The notes under the pieces were generated by a model. The model made no database searches, was not told the DNA's origin, and saw nothing but the letters and a program-made list of their open reading frames with translations. The translations under genes and the position numbers were made by a program. This document shows positions 60,820 to 64,000 of a DNA stretch of 64,000 nt, piece by piece. The stretch is from Hyphomicrobiales bacterium. Its GTDB lineage: Bacteria; Pseudomonadota; Alphaproteobacteria; Rhizobiales; Beijerinckiaceae. The stretch's first letter is position 1; each line of letters opens with the position of its first letter. The stretch lies in the NCBI GenBank assembly GCA_027483505.1, contig JAIXUP010000001.1, positions 47,733 through 111,732 of the forward strand, written 5' to 3'.

Positions 60820-62025
60820 TCAGGCGATCCGGACCAAAGCCATCTTGCCCGCCTTGACCTGCTCGTAGCGGAACTTGACGTCGGTGATGTCGCCAAGGTC
60901 GGTAAAGTCGCAAGGGCCGGATGCACCGTCATAGTCGACCTTCCGGCCGGCGGCGATCGCTTTCAGGCCGTCGACCGCATTGTCGACCTTCTCTCCGCCG
61001 CCTTGGCTGACAGCCCGCACATTGTCGCGGATGGCCTGCCCGCTGGCGTCCCTGGCCTGCGCCATCGCCATGATGGCGAGGTTGATGTGGTCATAGATCT
61101 GGCACGAAAACGGGTCCGGGCTGGCCTGCTTGGTCAGGTCCGCAACCTTCTTCCAGCCGTTGGAGCCCTCCTGCGGCGAGGGCAGCATGCCGTAGGCGCC
61201 TTCCGTTGCCTCCGGCTGGCCCACCGATTCGACCAGCTTCTGGTTGATCGAATAGCCGGGGCCGACGATCTTGCCCTTGAAGCCGGCCCGGAACAGGTCC
61301 CGCAGCAGAACCGTGGTGTCGGTCAGGTAGCCGCCGACGAAGATGCAGTCGGCATTGTAGCGCATGGCCTGGTCGACCTCGGTGCGCAGGCTCGGCTTCT
61401 TGTCGTCATAGATCAGCAGTTCGGTGGCGCCGCCGACCTTGTCGTAGGCGATCTTGAAGTTGTTGAAGGTCGACTGGGTGAAGGGTGTCTGCGGCATCAT
61501 GAAGAAGGCGCGCTTGCCGCCCGAGACCTCCAGGCAGAACTCGGCGAACTTGCGCCCCTGCAGCGTGGTGTTTGGCTGCGTACGGGCGAGCCAGCCATTG
61601 TGCGGCAGTTGGGTGATCGAGTCCGCTCCCGACACCGTGAACAGGAAGACCTTGTTCTCCCAGCACAGCGGCGCGACCGCCGTGGTGACAGCCGAGGCCC
61701 AGGTGCCGAGTATGGCGTTGACCTTGTCGACATCGATCAGTTTGCGGGCTGCCCGGACCCCTGCTTCCGCATTGGTCTGGTCATCTTCCGAGATAATCTG
61801 GACCTGACGGCCGAGAAGCCCCCCTGCCGCGTTGACCTCATCAGCAACGGCCTTGACGACATTGGCCATGACCGGACCGTACAGGCCGCCCGAGCCTGTC
61901 AGCGGTGTGAGCGTACCGATTCTGATCGGGCCGGCCTGCGCGCGCAGGATGGCAGGCGAGGCCATCAGGGCCGTTCCGGCAGCTGCGCCGGCCATGAACC
62001 GGCGGCGGTTGATCAACAATGACAT
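60820..62025 (-). CDS. Second Liv-type ABC transporter, substrate-binding protein
   Basis: A 401-residue periplasmic binding protein of the LivJ/Peripla_BP_6 family. The twin-arginine signal (INRRRFMAGAAAGTALMASP, cleavage after LRAQ) precedes IRIGTLTPLTGSGGLYGPVM and NAAGGLLGRQVQIISEDDQTN. AAGGGAG is 8 bp before the ATG at 62025. The gene order G-F-binding protein-H-M is unusual, with the ATPases first. The ligand cannot be named; an aromatic or amide compound would suit the neighbourhood. Confidence 0.92.
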   Translation of the reverse strand: MSLLINRRRFMAGAAAGTALMASPAILRAQAGPIRIGTLTPLTGSGGLYGPVMANVVKAVADEVNAAGGLLGRQVQIISEDDQTNAEAGVRAARKLIDVDKVNAILGTWASAVTTAVAPLCWENKVFLFTVSGADSITQLPHNGWLARTQPNTTLQGRKFAEFCLEVSGGKRAFFMMPQTPFTQSTFNNFKIAYDKVGGATELLIYDDKKPSLRTEVDQAMRYNADCIFVGGYLTDTTVLLRDLFRAGFKGKIVGPGYSINQKLVESVGQPEATEGAYGMLPSPQEGSNGWKKVADLTKQASPDPFSCQIYDHINLAIMAMAQARDASGQAIRDNVRAVSQGGGEKVDNAVDGLKAIAAGRKVDYDGASGPCDFTDLGDITDVKFRYEQVKAGKMALVRIA

Positions 62026-62081
62026 GGTCCCGTCTCCCTTTGTCTGGCCCATCCATGAGCCGGCTTTCAATCACATCATCT

Positions 62082-62819
62082 TCATCTGGTCGCGACGGCA
62101 TGCTGCGCCTTGCGGCCTCCCAGGAACAGCCGCCGGATGTCTTCATCGGCCATGATGCCGCCCGCCGAACCCTCGCGGACAACCCGCCCGTCCACCAGCA
62201 CATAGCCACGATCACAGGCGCCCAGCGCCTCGATCGCATTCTGTTCGACCATCAGTACTGCGACTCCATCTTTCGCAAGAGCCCTGATCGTGGCGAAGAG
62301 TTCGGCAGCCGCCATTGGGCTGAGGCCGGCGGTTGGCTCGTCGAGCGCGAGCACCTTCGGCTGAGCCATCAGTGCGATGCCCATCGCCAGCAACTGCCGC
62401 TGGCCTCCCGACAGGGTGCGCGCCAGCGCCCCCCGGCGTTGCGCCAGCAAGGGCAGCCTGGCATAGACCGCCTCGCGCCGTTGCCGCATCAGGGCAGGCG
62501 TGGTGAAGGCTCCCATGGCAAGGTTTTCCGCGATGTTCAGCGCGGCAAAGACATTGCGCTCCTGCGGCACCAGCACAAAGCCTGCCGCCAGGACGCTCTG
62601 CGGGGTCGCAGCAGTAATGTCCGCGCCGCCGACCGAGACCCGTCCCGCCGTGCAGCGCAGCAGTCCGGCGGCGAGCTTGAGCGCCGTGGATTTGCCGGCT
62701 CCGTTCGGCCCGATGATGGCGACCATTTCGCCGGCGTCGGCAGACATGGACACGCCCTTCACGATATGGTCGGCGCTCGCATAGCCACCGGCAAGCCCGT
62801 CGATGCTGAGGATGCTCAT
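62082..62819 (-). CDS. livF: Second Liv-type ABC transporter, ATP-binding protein LivF
   Basis: A 245-residue ATPase: Walker A GPNGAGKSTA, signature LSGGQRQLLAMGIAL, Walker B VLALDEPTAGLSP and the LivF switch VLMVEQN. Its ATG overlaps the end of livG by 4 bp (ATGA, 62816-62819). The stop is followed by 56 bp before the binding-protein gene. Confidence 0.93.
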   Translation of the reverse strand: MSILSIDGLAGGYASADHIVKGVSMSADAGEMVAIIGPNGAGKSTALKLAAGLLRCTAGRVSVGGADITAATPQSVLAAGFVLVPQERNVFAALNIAENLAMGAFTTPALMRQRREAVYARLPLLAQRRGALARTLSGGQRQLLAMGIALMAQPKVLALDEPTAGLSPMAAAELFATIRALAKDGVAVLMVEQNAIEALGACDRGYVLVDGRVVREGSAGGIMADEDIRRLFLGGRKAQHAVATR

Positions 62820-63619
62820 GCGGCCAATTCCGCCCTGACGCCGAGATAGGCCCTCTGGACCTCGGCATTGTCGCAGACCGCGTCGAAGGAACCTTCGGCC
62901 AGCTTGCGGCCCAGGGCCATGACGATTACATGGTCCGCAACGCGGCCGACCAGCGCCATGTCGTGTTCGATCAGAAGCACGGTGCGTCCCTCCGCGGCGA
63001 TCGCGCGCAACTGGTCGCCGATCGTCTCGGCCAGCGTCGGATTGACCCCGGCTGCTGGCTCATCGAACAGGATCAGCCGCGGCTCTGCCATCAGGGCGCG
63101 GCCGATTTCCAGGAGCTTCTTCTGACCGCCCGACAAGGCCGTCACGGGATTGTCGATCAGGTGATCGAGGCGCATGCGACGTGCGACCGCCAGCGCCTTT
63201 TCCGACAGTTCATCCTCGCGTCGACGGACGGCGGATGGACTGGTCATCACCATCCAGAGCCGCTCGCCCGGCTGGTCCGGACCATAGAGCATGAGATGCT
63301 CGAACACCGTCATCTTCGGCAGGCCGCGCGCGATCTGGAAGGTGCGGACAAGGCCGAGCCGGCTGATCTGGTCAGGTGGCAGCATTGTAAGGTCACGGCC
63401 GTGCCCGTCTTGCCCGGCCAGGATCACCGTTCCTGCGTTGGGCTTGAGCAGGCCCGAGATCACATTGAACAAGGTTGTCTTCCCGGCGCCATTGGGGCCG
63501 ATCAAGGCTGTCACGCCGCCGGTCGGGATGCTCAGCGATGCTCCGTCGAGCGCGCGCAGGCCGCCAAAGGCCAATTGCAGATTGTCGACGACAAGAACCG
63601 GAGCCGATCCATCCATCAT
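62816..63619 (-). CDS. livG: Second Liv-type ABC transporter, ATP-binding protein LivG
   Basis: A 267-residue ATPase with Walker A GPNGAGKTTLF, signature LSGGQKKLLEIGRAL and Walker B LILFDEPAAGVNP, followed by LLIEHDMALV. Two adjacent ATGs (63619, 63616) are possible starts; neither has a strong ribosome binding site. First gene of the second Liv-type unit; the 229-bp gap upstream (63620-63848) should hold its promoter. In that gap GTCGGG-TC-CCCGAC (63749-63762) and CGACA-ACATG-TGTCG (63760-63774) are small overlapping inverted repeats of uncertain meaning. Confidence 0.93.
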   Translation of the reverse strand: MMDGSAPVLVVDNLQLAFGGLRALDGASLSIPTGGVTALIGPNGAGKTTLFNVISGLLKPNAGTVILAGQDGHGRDLTMLPPDQISRLGLVRTFQIARGLPKMTVFEHLMLYGPDQPGERLWMVMTSPSAVRRREDELSEKALAVARRMRLDHLIDNPVTALSGGQKKLLEIGRALMAEPRLILFDEPAAGVNPTLAETIGDQLRAIAAEGRTVLLIEHDMALVGRVADHVIVMALGRKLAEGSFDAVCDNAEVQRAYLGVRAELAA

Positions 63620-63848
63620 GGTAACATCACGGCGAAGTTCGAGACGGTCAACAGGAAAGCCGCAATGCCTTGACAGTCTTTTCCCCCGCGCCGACAGACC
63701 GCCTGCAATCTTGTCCACGGTGCGGGTGACTTTGGCCAGCCCATCCGGGGTCGGGTCCCCGACAACATGTGTCGATGGGCAATGAAATGCCCGAACCGCC
63801 GGTCAAACCGGTTGCTGGCTGCTCACGGCTGATCGCAGACATGCAGTC

Positions 63849-64000
63849 TCAGCTCACTTTCGTCCGGCGGATTGCCTCAAACAAACGCATGGCCGCTGCG
63901 GCGTCGGCGAGGGATGGACCGCGCTGCATGCCGGTGCGGACCATCTGGACGAAATCACCGAGCAGCGCGTGGTAGCCCTTGTGGTCCTCATTGGCGGCAA
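63849..64000 (-). CDS. Gfo/Idh/MocA-type oxidoreductase (partial, C-terminus only)
   Basis: The last 49 codons and stop of a gene entering from the right edge. The translation includes HKGYHALLGDFVQMVRTGMQ and SLADAAAAMRLFEAIRRT, the typical last helices of NAD(P)-dependent Gfo/Idh/MocA dehydrogenases, where a substrate-domain strand is followed by the DA-x6-EAI helix. It ends at TGA 63849-63851. It reads in the same direction as livG, 229 bp upstream, so the two could be in one unit or separately transcribed. The fragment is short and the assignment is by pattern only. Confidence 0.5.
   Translation of the reverse strand, partial: AANEDHKGYHALLGDFVQMVRTGMQRGPSLADAAAAMRLFEAIRRTKVS

Noticed and set aside
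1..64000. Mobile elements, CRISPR arrays, tRNA/rRNA genes, attachment sites
   Set aside because: No transposase or integrase motif, no regularly spaced repeats and no tRNA-like cloverleaf were recognised; the only dispersed-repeat candidate is the element at 21122-21237.

Overview
This is a GC-rich bacterial window, dense in genes and poor in non-coding sequence, with every intergenic gap shorter than 300 bases. Gene families, overlapping ATGA/GTGA/TGATG junctions, twin-arginine signals on most binding proteins and a two-palindrome RIME-like repeat (21122-21237) all suggest an alphaproteobacterium, most likely a soil- or plant-associated member of the Hyphomicrobiales (Rhizobiales). I cannot name the genus. 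No tRNA, rRNA, CRISPR array, transposase or replication origin was seen.

Layout. 1-4662 (minus): a LivHMGF-type ABC importer led by a PuuE/allantoinase-like deacetylase. 4796-5995: a divergent flavin monooxygenase, with a palindromic operator pair between the two units. 6004-7906: a metallo-beta-lactamase-fold hydrolase and a LysR regulator. 8011-12037: DabB-DabA, the two-gene inorganic-carbon (bicarbonate/CO2) uptake system. 12085-13283: an Xre/MbcA-RES toxin-antitoxin pair with a perfect inverted-repeat operator. 13301-32276: a coherent amino-acid or imino-acid uptake and catabolism region. 32367-37662: HyuB, HyuA and an M20 dipeptidase. 37676-46807 (minus): a peptide ABC transporter followed by two tandem M28-like peptidases. 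47033-57157 (minus): IclR regulator, a fused HyuA-HyuB (5-oxoprolinase-type) protein and a second peptide ABC transporter. 57248-58480: an M20 carboxypeptidase. 58515-63619 (minus): a second Liv-type importer with a GAF-domain protein. 63849-64000: the end of a Gfo/Idh/MocA-type oxidoreductase.

The central result is a probable regulon in 13301-32276. Four intergenic regions carry the same 21-bp inverted repeat, TTGYATAC-N5-GTATRCAA with at most two mismatches per half-site (16112-16132, 20154-20174, 22328-22348, 24943-24963). Together they lie upstream of every transcription unit in the block, and a FadR/FCD-type GntR regulator (24206-24892) is encoded inside it. The block holds two polar-amino-acid importers with only one ATPase, an ornithine cyclodeaminase-like enzyme, two DapA-family enzymes, a phosphotriesterase-like hydrolase, a DUF6282 protein, an ApbA-family reductase, and the same ferredoxin/flavoprotein/DAO dehydrogenase in two forms: one 974-residue fusion and three separate overlapping genes. 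The set resembles bacterial D-hydroxyproline catabolism (LhpBEF, DapA-type deaminase, LhpI-type reductase) but lacks a visible epimerase and semialdehyde dehydrogenase, so the substrate is open.

The right half looks like a peptide and lactam salvage region: two Opp/Dpp importers, two M28-like and two M20 peptidases, and split and fused hydantoinase/oxoprolinase proteins. Six substrate-binding proteins in 64 kb, four with complete or nearly complete importers beside them, point to a scavenging heterotroph.
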